Positions 26,744 to 36,274 of a DNA stretch of 64,000 bases are shown here, piece by piece. Made by a program: the position numbers and the translations under genes. This DNA comes from JABDEZ01 sp965276955 (GTDB lineage: Bacteria; Bacteroidota; Bacteroidia; Chitinophagales; Chitinophagaceae): NCBI GenBank assembly GCA_965276955.1, contig CBDIBP010000012.1, positions 1-64,000 of the forward strand. Direction: 5' to 3'. Numbering within the stretch: the stretch's first letter is position 1; each line of letters opens with the position of its first letter. The notes beneath the pieces were generated by a model. It had not been told where the DNA came from, searched no databases, and was given only the letters and a program-made list of their open reading frames with translations.

Positions 26744-29700
26744 TTGGTACAAAAGAGATTTGAACATTTGAATTTTAGATTAGGATCAATAGTTATATTA
26801 TCATTTCTACTTTTAATATTCCTGCCATCACTGCTTGCCCAGAAGGTGAGCAGTAAAAGTAAGGGTAGGGATACCTCTGCCTCAGATTCTGCGCAAATTG
26901 CCCGCCAGCAATACCAGGATAGTGTGAAGGATGCGCGCAAGGAAGCGCTGGAAAATACAAAAGAAGCACGCACGCGCTCCATGGACAGCATGAAGGAAGC
27001 GCGCCAGCAGAAAATGGATAGCCTGAAACAGGCCCGTAAAGTATATACAGATAGTATTGGTGCCATACATAAGTATAGGGACAGCAAACATTTTAAGGAT
27101 AGTGTATCCAAGGCACGCACCACTAAAATGGATGCCCTCAAAAAACAGCGCAGGCAAAGCCTTGATGAAATGAAGGCTACCCGCAAAAAGACCACCGATA
27201 GCACCATCGCCGCACGCAAGGCTGTAATTGGCAAGATGAAAGCCGTACAGCAGCACCGGTCCGATAGTTTGGCCACCATAAGAAAATATAAGGCAAGTAA
27301 AAGATTTCATGATAGTGTAACGGTGATGCGGCACGATATACTGGATAGCATGCGCGATGCCCGTAAGGTATTTAACGATAGCATTGCTGGTGTGCGCAAA
27401 GCACAGCGTGCAGCACAGGCAGCCATCAGGAAGCACAACATGGATAGTACCACACAGGTCCGCACAAAATATGCCGACAGTATGAAGGTAGTACGTAAAG
27501 CGCGCGCAGACCAACTGGCCAAACAAAAGGCCGAACGCGAAAAACTGGCCAAGTCGCGGGAGAATCTACAGCAAAAAAAGCTGCAGATGTCGCTTGAGCT
27601 AAAGATGAAACAGAAGCATGAGAAGTGGAGCAACCAAACCATGCTAAAGAAAAAGTGGACCCCTTTGCGCCAGGGGGTACAGAATACATTTACTCGATAC
27701 AACTATTTTTACAATGCCGATAAAAAAATGGATGAGGCGCTGGCAAACATGCAGAGGGCACGCCGAGAGAACTACGATACCCTTATAGGATTATATTCTT
27801 TTGATCCCAACCGGGATTCTACCTTGTTGTCTGCCGATATGGATAGTATCATACGCAAGGCATCTGTTGGTATACAGATACACGATCCACGCACCAAGTG
27901 GGGCGATGATCTGTACTTGTTGCTCGGTCAGGCCAATTATTACAAGGGTAAGTATGATGTAGCGGCTACGGCCTTCCGTTACATTATAAGCATGGATGAA
28001 GAGAAGAAAAAAAAGAAGCAGCAAAAGGAAAATGCCGCTGGCAATAAAAGGACCGGTCCACAGTCTATAGTTGATGACGACAAAAAAAGAATGCTCGATT
28101 TTCTGAAGCACAGGGTAGTGCACAATGAATCGATACTGTGGCTGGCCCGCACCTACACTGAGTCGCACCATGTGGAAAATGCCGAATCCATACTTTCTTT
28201 GTTAGACTCAGACCCCAAGCTACCCCCAAACCTTAAAGGGCGCATAGCCATGGAAAAGGCCTTTGTGGCGCTCAACGATAACAGTTATAAAGAAGCTGCA
28301 GACCAGCTTGCCATAGCTGCCAAAGACAATTACCTTACTAACAATGAGCGCCAGCGCGCAGCTTTCCTGAATGGCCAATTATTGCAAAGGGACGGTAAGT
28401 ATGCTGATGCGGTAGTGAGTTTTAAGCAGGTGGTAGAACTGCACCCCAAAATAGAGATGGATTTTTATGCCCGTAAATACATGGCCTACAATACCATGTA
28501 CGCCGGTGGCGATGTTGCAGGTATGATATCCTCTCTTAAAAAAGTACTGAACGATGGTAAGTACTTACCTTACTACGATCAGGTGTACTACGTGCTCGGT
28601 CAGCTGGCTGCATCCGGCCATAATACCACCGATGCCATAGCTTATCTCAAGAAAAGTATCAGTACACCTAAGTCCACTAAAAAGCAAAAGGCGATATCAT
28701 TTGCTACCCTCGGTAACGTATATTATTCGTCCAGCGATTATGTGTTAGCAAAGCGTGCGTACGATAGTGCTGCTTCGTTATCCTCGTTTGCAGCACAAGA
28801 TACCCTCATGGTCACTGCCATACGCAGGAGCCGTGTGCTGGGCCAGGTCACGGCCCCTATGGCGGTAATACATCAGCAGGATAGCTTGCTTGAATTGGCA
28901 GGCATGCCTGAAAAAGAGCAGCGTGCCGTTATTCGTAGATACATCAGGTCATTGCAGCAGCAGCGCGATGATAGTATTTATAACGCTGAGAATAGCGGTA
29001 TACTTTCTGCAGCCGCCCAGCAGGGGCAGCAAGGCAGCGATGCAGCGAGCTGGTATTTCTCAAACCCCACATTGATGCAGCAGGGCTACGCTGAATTTAA
29101 ACGGAAATGGGGCAACAGGACGCTTGCCGATAACTGGGCCAGGGCCTCTGGAATGTCTTTAACAGCGAACAGCAACAATACAAATGCGATTGATACCAAC
29201 CATAATAATGTCAACACAGGGCTGGTCGATGAAAATGGTTTCCCAACCGTCGAGGCTTTGTTGGCAGAGATACCTGCTACTGGCGATGCTAAAATAAAAG
29301 CACAGAAAAGGATACAGCGTGCATACATCGATCTTAGTAAAGCATATGTAAAGGAACTGGAAGATTATCCAAAGGGGTTAGCTACTTTAGATACACTGGA
29401 TAGCCGTTTCCCCGACCATGAATACAAGCCCGATGCCTTGTATCTGCGCTACTTGGTGGCACTGCGCGAGGGCAGGCTTACCGATGCCCAGTCTTACAGC
29501 GCTCTACTGAGGCAGATGTATCCTAAGTCGCCATTGGCAGAGCTGGTGCGCCCTGTTGATGATGGTCAAAGGCTGGCCGCAGAAGCAGCTTCTAAAAGCG
29601 AGGCCAATTATTACGACGAAACGTACAGCCTTATGATACAGCATCAGTACAACGATGTACTTGAGCGTAGCCGCACGGCCATAAAGCAATACAAGGACAC

Positions 29701-30439
29701 AACATTTGCCAATCGTTTCCGCATCATGCAGGCCATAGCGCTGGCAGGCATTGGCAACTATCCGCAAGCCGATACATTGCTCACACAATACATGCATGCA
29801 CATCCTTCAGATTCATTGCGGGATTGGGCAGAGGCTGTAGTTAAATACATCAGTAAACATCCTAAGGACGAGAACGCACAGATCAACAGCCAGGAACATT
29901 ACAGGCAATGGCCATATTACGATTATACACACAAGTATAGCATCGCTGAGGATGGTAGTCTGGTCACCAATAGAAGCACTAATGATACCGTTTATAGTTC
30001 TGCCAACCCGTATGGTAAAAGCGCTAACGGTACCCCTTATTCTGCCCTTTCACAGGGTGGTCTGCCAGGCCTCATTAACTTCTCCTACCAGCCGCAGGCG
30101 CAGCACTACGTGGTCATAAAGTTCCCTGAGATAGACCTCCGGTCCACAGCCCTCCGCAATGCAATAAATATGCTGAATAAGAACAGTTATGCCGATTCCG
30201 GTCTTTCGGTACTTATAGACATATTGAGCATCGAGCAAAGCACCATGGTAATAAAGCCATTTGCTAATGCCGACCAGGCTAAGACCTATATGCAGGCCAT
30301 TGTGAATAGCGACCTGCTGAACAAGTATGTACAGGGCGAACTCAATGTCTTCATCATCTCCGCAGACAATTATAAGATTCTATTGTCCAATGCGGACATC
30401 GACCCTTACCTGGCATTCTATATGATGAATTATAGATAG
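26744..30439 (+). CDS. PorW/SprE-like TPR protein with a long coiled-coil N-terminus
   Basis: A 1231-residue exported protein resembling PorW/SprE, accessory proteins of type IX secretion and gliding. A signal-anchor (SIVILSFLLLIFLPSLLA) is followed by about 250 residues of a repetitive charged coiled coil built on a D-S-x(2)-x-A-R-K theme (MDSMKEARQQKMDSLKQARK). The signature start of the PorW-type region is NTFTRYNYFYNADKKMDEAL, then TKWGDDLYLLLGQANYYKGKYDVAATAFRYI and many TPR-like repeats to about 1100. No ATG precedes the signal, so TTG 26744 is the best start. The length exceeds what I expect for SprE (under 900), mainly because of the coiled coil. T9SS cargo occurs elsewhere in the window. 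Confidence 0.78.
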   Translation: MVQKRFEHLNFRLGSIVILSFLLLIFLPSLLAQKVSSKSKGRDTSASDSAQIARQQYQDSVKDARKEALENTKEARTRSMDSMKEARQQKMDSLKQARKVYTDSIGAIHKYRDSKHFKDSVSKARTTKMDALKKQRRQSLDEMKATRKKTTDSTIAARKAVIGKMKAVQQHRSDSLATIRKYKASKRFHDSVTVMRHDILDSMRDARKVFNDSIAGVRKAQRAAQAAIRKHNMDSTTQVRTKYADSMKVVRKARADQLAKQKAEREKLAKSRENLQQKKLQMSLELKMKQKHEKWSNQTMLKKKWTPLRQGVQNTFTRYNYFYNADKKMDEALANMQRARRENYDTLIGLYSFDPNRDSTLLSADMDSIIRKASVGIQIHDPRTKWGDDLYLLLGQANYYKGKYDVAATAFRYIISMDEEKKKKKQQKENAAGNKRTGPQSIVDDDKKRMLDFLKHRVVHNESILWLARTYTESHHVENAESILSLLDSDPKLPPNLKGRIAMEKAFVALNDNSYKEAADQLAIAAKDNYLTNNERQRAAFLNGQLLQRDGKYADAVVSFKQVVELHPKIEMDFYARKYMAYNTMYAGGDVAGMISSLKKVLNDGKYLPYYDQVYYVLGQLAASGHNTTDAIAYLKKSISTPKSTKKQKAISFATLGNVYYSSSDYVLAKRAYDSAASLSSFAAQDTLMVTAIRRSRVLGQVTAPMAVIHQQDSLLELAGMPEKEQRAVIRRYIRSLQQQRDDSIYNAENSGILSAAAQQGQQGSDAASWYFSNPTLMQQGYAEFKRKWGNRTLADNWARASGMSLTANSNNTNAIDTNHNNVNTGLVDENGFPTVEALLAEIPATGDAKIKAQKRIQRAYIDLSKAYVKELEDYPKGLATLDTLDSRFPDHEYKPDALYLRYLVALREGRLTDAQSYSALLRQMYPKSPLAELVRPVDDGQRLAAEAASKSEANYYDETYSLMIQHQYNDVLERSRTAIKQYKDTTFANRFRIMQAIALAGIGNYPQADTLLTQYMHAHPSDSLRDWAEAVVKYISKHPKDENAQINSQEHYRQWPYYDYTHKYSIAEDGSLVTNRSTNDTVYSSANPYGKSANGTPYSALSQGGLPGLINFSYQPQAQHYVVIKFPEIDLRSTALRNAINMLNKNSYADSGLSVLIDILSIEQSTMVIKPFANADQAKTYMQAIVNSDLLNKYVQGELNVFIISADNYKILLSNADIDPYLAFYMMNYR

Positions 30440-30547
30440 CCAGCCCCCATCTGAACACTCTATTATAGTTATATCAAATTGGCTTATAGCGTGCATTGGT
30501 ATCATTTATGCAGTATTTTTTGTAAATTGTATTGGAAGGAATAAGAA

Positions 30548-32806
30548 ATGCAGACCGTAGCTACATCGATATATAATAAGAACGAGGAAGAAGAGAAGAA
30601 ACTGATCCTTAGGGAATACCGTGCCCTGCTTAGGGCTTTAAAGCAGCGTATCAAGAAAGGGGATAAAACACTCATAAGGCGTGCTTTTGAAATGGCCGCC
30701 GATGCCCATATGGATATGCGCCGCAAATCAGGCGAACCATACATACTGCATCCGCTGGCCGTAGCCCGTATAGTGGTTGAGGAGATTGGGCTTGGAGTAA
30801 CCTCGGCCATATGTGCTTTGTTGCACGATGTGGTAGAAGACACAGAGTTGACTCTGGAGGACATGGAAAAGGAATTTGGTAGCAACTTTGCCAAGATCAT
30901 AGATGGCCTTACCAAAATATCCACTGTCGTAGACCTTAAAGCTGATACCACAGAGCAGGCCGAGAACTTTAGGAAGATACTGCTCACCCTCGCCGACGAC
31001 CCCAGGGTCATACTCATAAAGCTTGCCGACCGGCTGCACAATATGCGCACACTGGCCAGCATGGCCCGCGAGAAACAACTAAAAATAGCATCCGAGACCA
31101 CCTATATATATGCGCCACTTGCTCATCGTCTTGGCTTATACGAGATAAAGAGTGAATTGGAAGATCTGGCACTAAAATATACACAACCCGATGTGTATAA
31201 TGATATAGCCACCGGTTTGCAGGAGACAAAGAAAGACCGCACCAGGTATATCAACGAATTCATAAAGCCTATTAAGGAAGAGTTGCAGCGCTACGATTTC
31301 GACTTTGATATATTTGGCAGGCCCAAGGCCATACACTCCATCTACCATAAAATGCGCACTAAAAGTGTAGCATTCGAAGAGGTGTACGATCTGTTTGCTA
31401 TCCGTATCATTTTAAATTGCCCGCCCGAGCAGGAAAAAGAAGCCTGCTGGAAGGTCTATTCTATCATTACCAATTTTTACCGCCCCAGTACAGAGCGCCT
31501 CAGGGACTGGATAAGCGTGCCCAAAGGCAATGGTTACGAAGCGCTGCACACCACGGTAATGGGCCCGGAGGGTAGGTGGGTAGAGGTGCAGATACGTACC
31601 AGCCGCATGAACGAGATAGCTGAAAAAGGCCTCGCCGCGCACTGGAAGTATAAGGAAGGGGCTAACGCTGCCCACGAAAGCAAGCTCGATAGCTGGCTGC
31701 TGCACCTGCGCGAAATGCTCAATAACCCTGAAACAGATACGCTCGACTTCCTGCAGGATTTTAAGTTAGACCTGTTCACCGAAGAGATATACATATACAC
31801 TCCCAAAGGCGAGATGCGTGTGCTGCCAAAAGGTGCCACGGCCCTCGACTTTGCCTTTGATATACACTCAGAGCTGGGTGCACGCTGCATAGGCGCCAAG
31901 GTTAATCATAAGCTGGTACCCCTCAGCTACCAGCTAAAAAGTGGCGACCAGGTCGAGGTCATTACATCATCCAAGCAAAAGCCGTCAGAAGATTGGCTGG
32001 CATTTGTAATTACTGCCAAGGCCAAAGCACGTATAAAATACTACCTCAAAGAGGAAAAACGCAGGATAGCGGAAGATGGCAAAGCCGTACTGCAGCGCAA
32101 GCTGGAGCACTTGGGTGTCCCTATGTCGCAGACCAATATAAATGAGCTATGCGTACATTACAAAAAGCAATCGCCCCTCGATCTGTATTATGCCATAGCC
32201 GTTGATAGTATAGATGTAAAAGAGCTAAAGGATTTTACCATACATGGCGACAAAATAGAATCTCCTGCCAAAGAGCTGAAACTGGAAACCAAGAACCTGG
32301 TATCTCAGGAAGATATTGCTAAGAACAAACCGCTAAAGGGTGGTGGCGAACTGGTGATATTTGGCGAAAGCTCTGATAAGATACTCTACAAGCTGGCCCA
32401 GTGTTGCCAGCCCATACCGGGCGATGATGTGTTCGGTTTCATTACCTCCGGCGAGGGATTGAAGATACACCGTACCGATTGTCCCAATGCACCGCAATTA
32501 CTGGCCAATTATGGGCATAGGGTAGTGAAGACCAAGTGGGCCAAGAACAAAGAAGTATCGTTCCTCAGTGGTGTGCGCATCACCGGTCTCGATGATGTGG
32601 GCGTCATACAGAAGATCACCAATGTCATATCCGGTGAGTTGAAAATGAACATGCGGTCTATCAGTATCGATTCTAAAGATGGTATTTTTGAAGGCACTAT
32701 AATGGTATACGTGCACGATAGGGAAGAGCTCGATAATTTCTCCCACAAACTGGGCGCGCTACCTGGCATCAGCAAGGTCGAAAGGTTAGAAATGTCTGAA
32801 GTATAA
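30548..32806 (+). CDS. Bifunctional (p)ppGpp synthetase/hydrolase, Rel/SpoT type
   Basis: A 752-residue stringent-response enzyme. The HD hydrolase domain (about 45-200) has ILHPLAVARIV and HDVVEDT with His93-Asp94 intact, so hydrolysis is expected. The synthetase domain (about 240-370) has GRPKAIHSIYHKM, LRDWISVPKGNGYEALHTTV and VEVQIRTSRMNEIAEKG. A TGS domain starts near 405 (EIYIYTPKGEMRVLPKGATALDFAF), and a C-terminal ACT domain ends at LPGISKVERLEMS. All regulatory domains are present, matching the single long Rel usual in this phylum. It lies 108 bases after the PorW-like gene and 38 bases before the M32 carboxypeptidase. Confidence 0.95.
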   Translation: MQTVATSIYNKNEEEEKKLILREYRALLRALKQRIKKGDKTLIRRAFEMAADAHMDMRRKSGEPYILHPLAVARIVVEEIGLGVTSAICALLHDVVEDTELTLEDMEKEFGSNFAKIIDGLTKISTVVDLKADTTEQAENFRKILLTLADDPRVILIKLADRLHNMRTLASMAREKQLKIASETTYIYAPLAHRLGLYEIKSELEDLALKYTQPDVYNDIATGLQETKKDRTRYINEFIKPIKEELQRYDFDFDIFGRPKAIHSIYHKMRTKSVAFEEVYDLFAIRIILNCPPEQEKEACWKVYSIITNFYRPSTERLRDWISVPKGNGYEALHTTVMGPEGRWVEVQIRTSRMNEIAEKGLAAHWKYKEGANAAHESKLDSWLLHLREMLNNPETDTLDFLQDFKLDLFTEEIYIYTPKGEMRVLPKGATALDFAFDIHSELGARCIGAKVNHKLVPLSYQLKSGDQVEVITSSKQKPSEDWLAFVITAKAKARIKYYLKEEKRRIAEDGKAVLQRKLEHLGVPMSQTNINELCVHYKKQSPLDLYYAIAVDSIDVKELKDFTIHGDKIESPAKELKLETKNLVSQEDIAKNKPLKGGGELVIFGESSDKILYKLAQCCQPIPGDDVFGFITSGEGLKIHRTDCPNAPQLLANYGHRVVKTKWAKNKEVSFLSGVRITGLDDVGVIQKITNVISGELKMNMRSISIDSKDGIFEGTIMVYVHDREELDNFSHKLGALPGISKVERLEMSEV

Positions 32807-32844
32807 CACATAAAAGATAGAGAGACTTAAGTTTAAAATAAGCA

Positions 32845-34350
32845 ATGCAAAGCAGCACAGAATTATACTCCGAATACACAGATATACTACAAAAAGCAGC
32901 AGACATCCAGTACGCATCAGCAGTGCTGGAGTGGGATCAGGAAGTGTACATGCCTGTAAAAGGCGCAGAACACCGCGGCAGGCAATTGGCTACGCTGGCG
33001 GGTCAGGCACATGAGCTCGTTACATCGCCACGATACAGTGTTGTCATTGAAGAACTGGCTGGCCGCACCGATCTTTCACAGCAGCAGCTCGCCAATGTGC
33101 GGCTCAGCCACGAAGACCATGATAAGAATAAAAGATTGCCATCATCTTTTATAGAGGATATTACCCGCCAAAGCAGTCAAAGCTTCAATGCTTGGATAAA
33201 GGCCCGCAATGCCAACGACTACAAGGTTTACGCGCCCGAACTAAAGAAAATGATAGCGCTGAAAAAGCGCCAGGCCGATTACTATGGCTACGAACACCAT
33301 CCATATGATGCCTTGCTCAACGACTATGAGAAAGGCGCTACCGTGCAAATGCTCGATAGTGTTTTTGACAGTGTAAAGGACCAGTTGCCACCTTTATTGA
33401 AGAAGATAAGTGAAGCAAAACAGGTAGATAATAGCTTTTTTCACCAGCACTTCCCTAAAGAGCAGCAATGGACATTCTCTATGGATGTGCTGCAGCGCAT
33501 GGGTTACGACCTGGAAGCAGGCCGGCAAGACTATGCCGAACATCCGTTCACAACCTCTTTCTCTCCACAAGACGTGCGGGTCACCACCCGTGTTGATGAG
33601 AATAATTACCAGTCGCTGCTATGGAGCAGTATCCATGAGGGCGGCCATGCACTCTACGAGCAGGGCCTTCCCGCTCACGAGTATGGTTTGCCGCTGGGCA
33701 GTGCAGCATCTTTAGCTATCCACGAGAGCCAGTCGCGGTTGTGGGAAAACTGTGTAGGTCGTGGCGAGCAATTTTGGAAATACTATTATCCTGTTTTGCA
33801 AGGAATGTTCCCGCAGCAATTGGCAAATGTCACCATGCGCGACTTCTATAAAGGTATGAACCGTGTTTCCCCATCGCTCATACGTACCGAGGCCGATGAG
33901 GTCACTTATCATTTTCATATTATGATACGGTACGAGATAGAGAAAGCACTCATGACCGGCGATCTTCAACCCGAAGACATTGCCGATGCCTGGAACTACA
34001 GCTACGAAAAATATCTGGGCATGCGCCCTGCTGATGATAAAACAGGTGTGCTGCAGGATGTGCATTGGTGTCATGGTAGTTTCGGCTACTTTCCCACTTA
34101 TTCGTTGGGCAGCTTTTATGCGGCACAGTTCATAGAAGAGGCAGCCAGGCAACTGCCTGCCCTGTATACCGATATGGAGCGCGGCGATTATACCGCCCTG
34201 CTCAGCTGGCTGCGGCAGCAAATTCACCAGTACGGCCGCATGTATACATCAGAAGAGTTGTGTAAGCGGGTAACAGGTAAGGGATTGGACCTCTCGTCTT
34301 TCATGAACTATGCTGAAAAAAAATATCATGATATCTATAATGTAAGTTGA
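32845..34350 (+). CDS. Metal-dependent carboxypeptidase, family M32
   Basis: A 501-residue cytoplasmic zinc carboxypeptidase that removes C-terminal residues from peptides. The zinc motif is HEGGH (His264-Glu265-His268) within IHEGGHALYEQGLP, and the third ligand is Glu294 in IHESQSRLWEN, as in Thermus-type M32 enzymes. The DRxxxHPFxxx region is represented by YAEHPFTTSFSPQDVRVTTR, and the C-terminal IRTEADEVTYHFHIM and GILQDVHW-like (GVLQDVHWCHGSFGYFPTYSLG) motifs are complete. There is no signal peptide. It probably shares a transcript with the Rel gene just upstream. Confidence 0.94.
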   Translation: MQSSTELYSEYTDILQKAADIQYASAVLEWDQEVYMPVKGAEHRGRQLATLAGQAHELVTSPRYSVVIEELAGRTDLSQQQLANVRLSHEDHDKNKRLPSSFIEDITRQSSQSFNAWIKARNANDYKVYAPELKKMIALKKRQADYYGYEHHPYDALLNDYEKGATVQMLDSVFDSVKDQLPPLLKKISEAKQVDNSFFHQHFPKEQQWTFSMDVLQRMGYDLEAGRQDYAEHPFTTSFSPQDVRVTTRVDENNYQSLLWSSIHEGGHALYEQGLPAHEYGLPLGSAASLAIHESQSRLWENCVGRGEQFWKYYYPVLQGMFPQQLANVTMRDFYKGMNRVSPSLIRTEADEVTYHFHIMIRYEIEKALMTGDLQPEDIADAWNYSYEKYLGMRPADDKTGVLQDVHWCHGSFGYFPTYSLGSFYAAQFIEEAARQLPALYTDMERGDYTALLSWLRQQIHQYGRMYTSEELCKRVTGKGLDLSSFMNYAEKKYHDIYNVS

Positions 34351-34353
34351 TAC

Positions 34354-34845
34354 TTGTCACCGTCCTTGCAATATATTGAGCCCCTAAGTACCAATGAACT
34401 CCAGTTCCTGCAGGTAATGGAACTGAAGGATAGGAAGATGTATTGGAAGGTGTACAATGTACTCATGATAATGTCGTTCGTCATCCCATTCATAGGTTCA
34501 TGGTACCGGGCGGTAGATGGTACGCCCAACGCTTTTTCAAAAACGCATTTCTTCTTTAGTGCGGGTGTGTTGCTTGCTATATCTACGGCAGGCACCTATA
34601 TGAGCTACCACATCTTTTTGCGCAAGATACAGGCCGATATAAAGCACAAGACCAAGACCATTGATACATGCCACATACAGCGCAAGCAGTACATGCCACA
34701 GAACGATACCTACTATTTCTTCATCAACAACCCCGACAAGCTAAGTCTTGAAGTACCCCCGGAACTTTTTCACAGCATGGCAGTAGGCGATGAACTGAGC
34801 CTGGAGTTCACTACGCATGCACGGTTGTTCCTGGGATATTTTTAA
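34354..34845 (+). CDS. Small membrane protein of unknown function
   Basis: Up to 163 residues with two hydrophobic helices (around YNVLMIMSFVIPFIG and FFFSAGVLLAISTAG), then a basic, partly extended C-terminal domain (HTIDTCHIQRKQYMP-like stretch and ELSLEFTTHARLFLGYF). The frame opens with TTG 34354, only 3 bases after the carboxypeptidase stop; ATG 34417 is the alternative and would start at MELKDRKMYWK. The close spacing suggests translation coupled to the gene before it. I do not recognise a family. Confidence 0.6.
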   Translation: MSPSLQYIEPLSTNELQFLQVMELKDRKMYWKVYNVLMIMSFVIPFIGSWYRAVDGTPNAFSKTHFFFSAGVLLAISTAGTYMSYHIFLRKIQADIKHKTKTIDTCHIQRKQYMPQNDTYYFFINNPDKLSLEVPPELFHSMAVGDELSLEFTTHARLFLGYF

Positions 34846-35005
34846 AACATATTCCCCTTCTTATTTCATGGAGGTGTAGCCGATTGGCCGGGGTGGTCAT
34901 GCCTCGCGATGGGCGTGAAATAACATAGAACAACCCTACGATCCCTGAAACGCACCATTGCCTATCCCGCCCAAAACCATTAATTTCACCACCCAAATCA
35001 CACAC

Positions 35006-35413
35006 ATGAATTACTGGCTCGTAAAATCAGAACCATTCAAATACAGTTGGGATCAGTTTGTAAAAGATGGTGTAGCCGTATGGGATGGTGTGCGTAACTA
35101 CGCCGCCCGCAATAATCTCCGCGATATGAAGGTGGGCGATCATGTGCTCTTCTACCACAGCAACGAGGGTCTGGAAATAGTTGGCATTGCCCAAGTATCT
35201 AAAGAGTCTTACCAAGACCCTACAACAGAAGATAAGAACTGGGTAGTAGTGGAGCTGAAGCCATTAAAACCCCTCACTCAATTCATAAAGCTATCCGAGA
35301 TAAAGGCCGACCCGCTTCTCCAAAACATGCAGCTGGCCAAGCTGGGCCGCCTGTCAGTTAGCGCAGTTACCGCCGACGAGTACAAAAAAATAGTAAAGCT
35401 GGGTAAGGTATAA
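35006..35413 (+). CDS. EVE-domain protein
   Basis: A 135-residue protein that is essentially one EVE domain, a PUA-related fold that in studied cases reads modified bases in DNA or RNA. The start MNYWLVKSEP and the VWDGVRNYAARNNLRDMKVGDHVLFYHS block are diagnostic, and WVVVELKPLKPL and MQLAKLGRLSVSAVTADEY complete the fold. ATG 35006 is chosen over the longer frame at 34958 because it gives the canonical EVE start. A degraded relative of the 3' half lies inverted at 39294-39458. Whether it guards against foreign nucleic acid or has a housekeeping role cannot be told here. Confidence 0.93.
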   Translation: MNYWLVKSEPFKYSWDQFVKDGVAVWDGVRNYAARNNLRDMKVGDHVLFYHSNEGLEIVGIAQVSKESYQDPTTEDKNWVVVELKPLKPLTQFIKLSEIKADPLLQNMQLAKLGRLSVSAVTADEYKKIVKLGKV

Positions 35414-35439
35414 GTACCAACCATAATCGCAACCACATC

Positions 35440-35625
35440 TCAGCCCGGCGTTCGCCAACGCTCTACTTTCGCGAAAAATTCCTGCACTTGTCTGGGTGCG
35501 ATGCTTCCATGTCCATCTTCCGGGGCATGGTAATTGAATGTACCTACCGGATGTTTGTCCCATCTTATCTTGGCGTTGCCCACAACAGCGTATAGCCACC
35601 ATCCCACTTTTTTACATTCTAACAA
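35440..35625 (-). CDS. Possible small protein or gene remnant
   Basis: A 61-residue frame with a protein-like composition (GWWLYAVVGNAKIRWDKHP, then YHAPEDGHGSIAPRQVQEFF), starting only at TTG 35625, just after an in-frame stop. It is convergent with the EVE gene. I do not recognise it; it could be a short gene, the surviving end of a larger one, or chance. Kept because the sequence looks less random than the usual antisense frame. Confidence 0.3.
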   Translation of the reverse strand: MLECKKVGWWLYAVVGNAKIRWDKHPVGTFNYHAPEDGHGSIAPRQVQEFFAKVERWRTPG

Positions 35626-35716
35626 GAATAATTTACGATACTACCCGATAGCAGTAGCGGTATACTGCCATTGGTCACTATGCATTCTAATGATCACAAT
35701 AGTTAAAAAACAAACA

Positions 35717-36106
35717 ATGACAACAGCAACAACAGCAAAGAGATTAGGCATCTGGATGGACCATGCTAACGCGCACCTCATAGAGTTCGCGGGCGATACA
35801 GAGACCAAGACACTCGATTCCAGCTTTACCCACCAGGTAAAAGAAGATACCATACGCAAGAGCGAAAGCCTGATGCACAACAAGGAGCAGCACGAAGAAG
35901 CGGGCTACTACAAAGAGCTGGGCGACATCATTAAGAACTACGATGAAGTGCTGCTATTTGGTCCTACAGAGGCAAAGACAGAACTCGTGAATATCCTGAA
36001 TGCAGACTCCCACTTCAACAAGATCAAGTTTACACTCGAGACCACCGATAAGATGACCGAGAACGAGCAGCACGCCTATGTGAAGGCACATTTCACCCAT
36101 AAGTAG
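35717..36106 (+). CDS. Conserved protein with eRF1-domain-2-like (baeRF-type) fold, tentative
   Basis: A 129-residue soluble protein. GIWMDHANAHLIEF at the start and YYKELGDIIKNYDEVLLFGPTEAK in the middle resemble bacterial proteins related to domain 2 of the archaeo-eukaryotic release factor, some of which act on ribosomes, but this is pattern memory rather than proof. The middle has KSESLMHNKEQHEEAG and the end KMTENEQHAYVKAHF. ATG 35717 is preferred over the open frame to 35534. A hairpin terminator follows at 36223. Confidence 0.65.
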   Translation: MTTATTAKRLGIWMDHANAHLIEFAGDTETKTLDSSFTHQVKEDTIRKSESLMHNKEQHEEAGYYKELGDIIKNYDEVLLFGPTEAKTELVNILNADSHFNKIKFTLETTDKMTENEQHAYVKAHFTHK

Positions 36107-36222
36107 CTACAGATGCCGGTGTCTACCCGACAGCAAATATTTTGAACGGTGGTAAATTCAATGGTACCATGATAGAAGCCTCTGTAGGGTTTTAAATAAT
36201 AGTTTTGTGGTTTATAAGTTTG

Positions 36223-36250
36223 AAGGGTGGGCGAAGCCCATCCTTTTTTT
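36223..36250 (+). terminator. Rho-independent terminator
   Basis: AAGGGTGGGC (36223-36232) pairs with GCCCATCCTT (36236-36245, one wobble) with a GAA loop and a T run. It closes the transcript of the gene ending at 36106 and faces the convergent gene ending at 36275. Confidence 0.82.
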
Positions 36251-36274
36251 GCGTGTGGAAGAACCGGATGAATA

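Noticed and set aside
36110..36195. A 29-codon open stretch (ending KFNGTMIEASVGF) that looks like the C-terminus of an outer-membrane protein
   Set aside because: Too short, starts just after a stop, and no upstream homology is visible in any frame; it may be chance.
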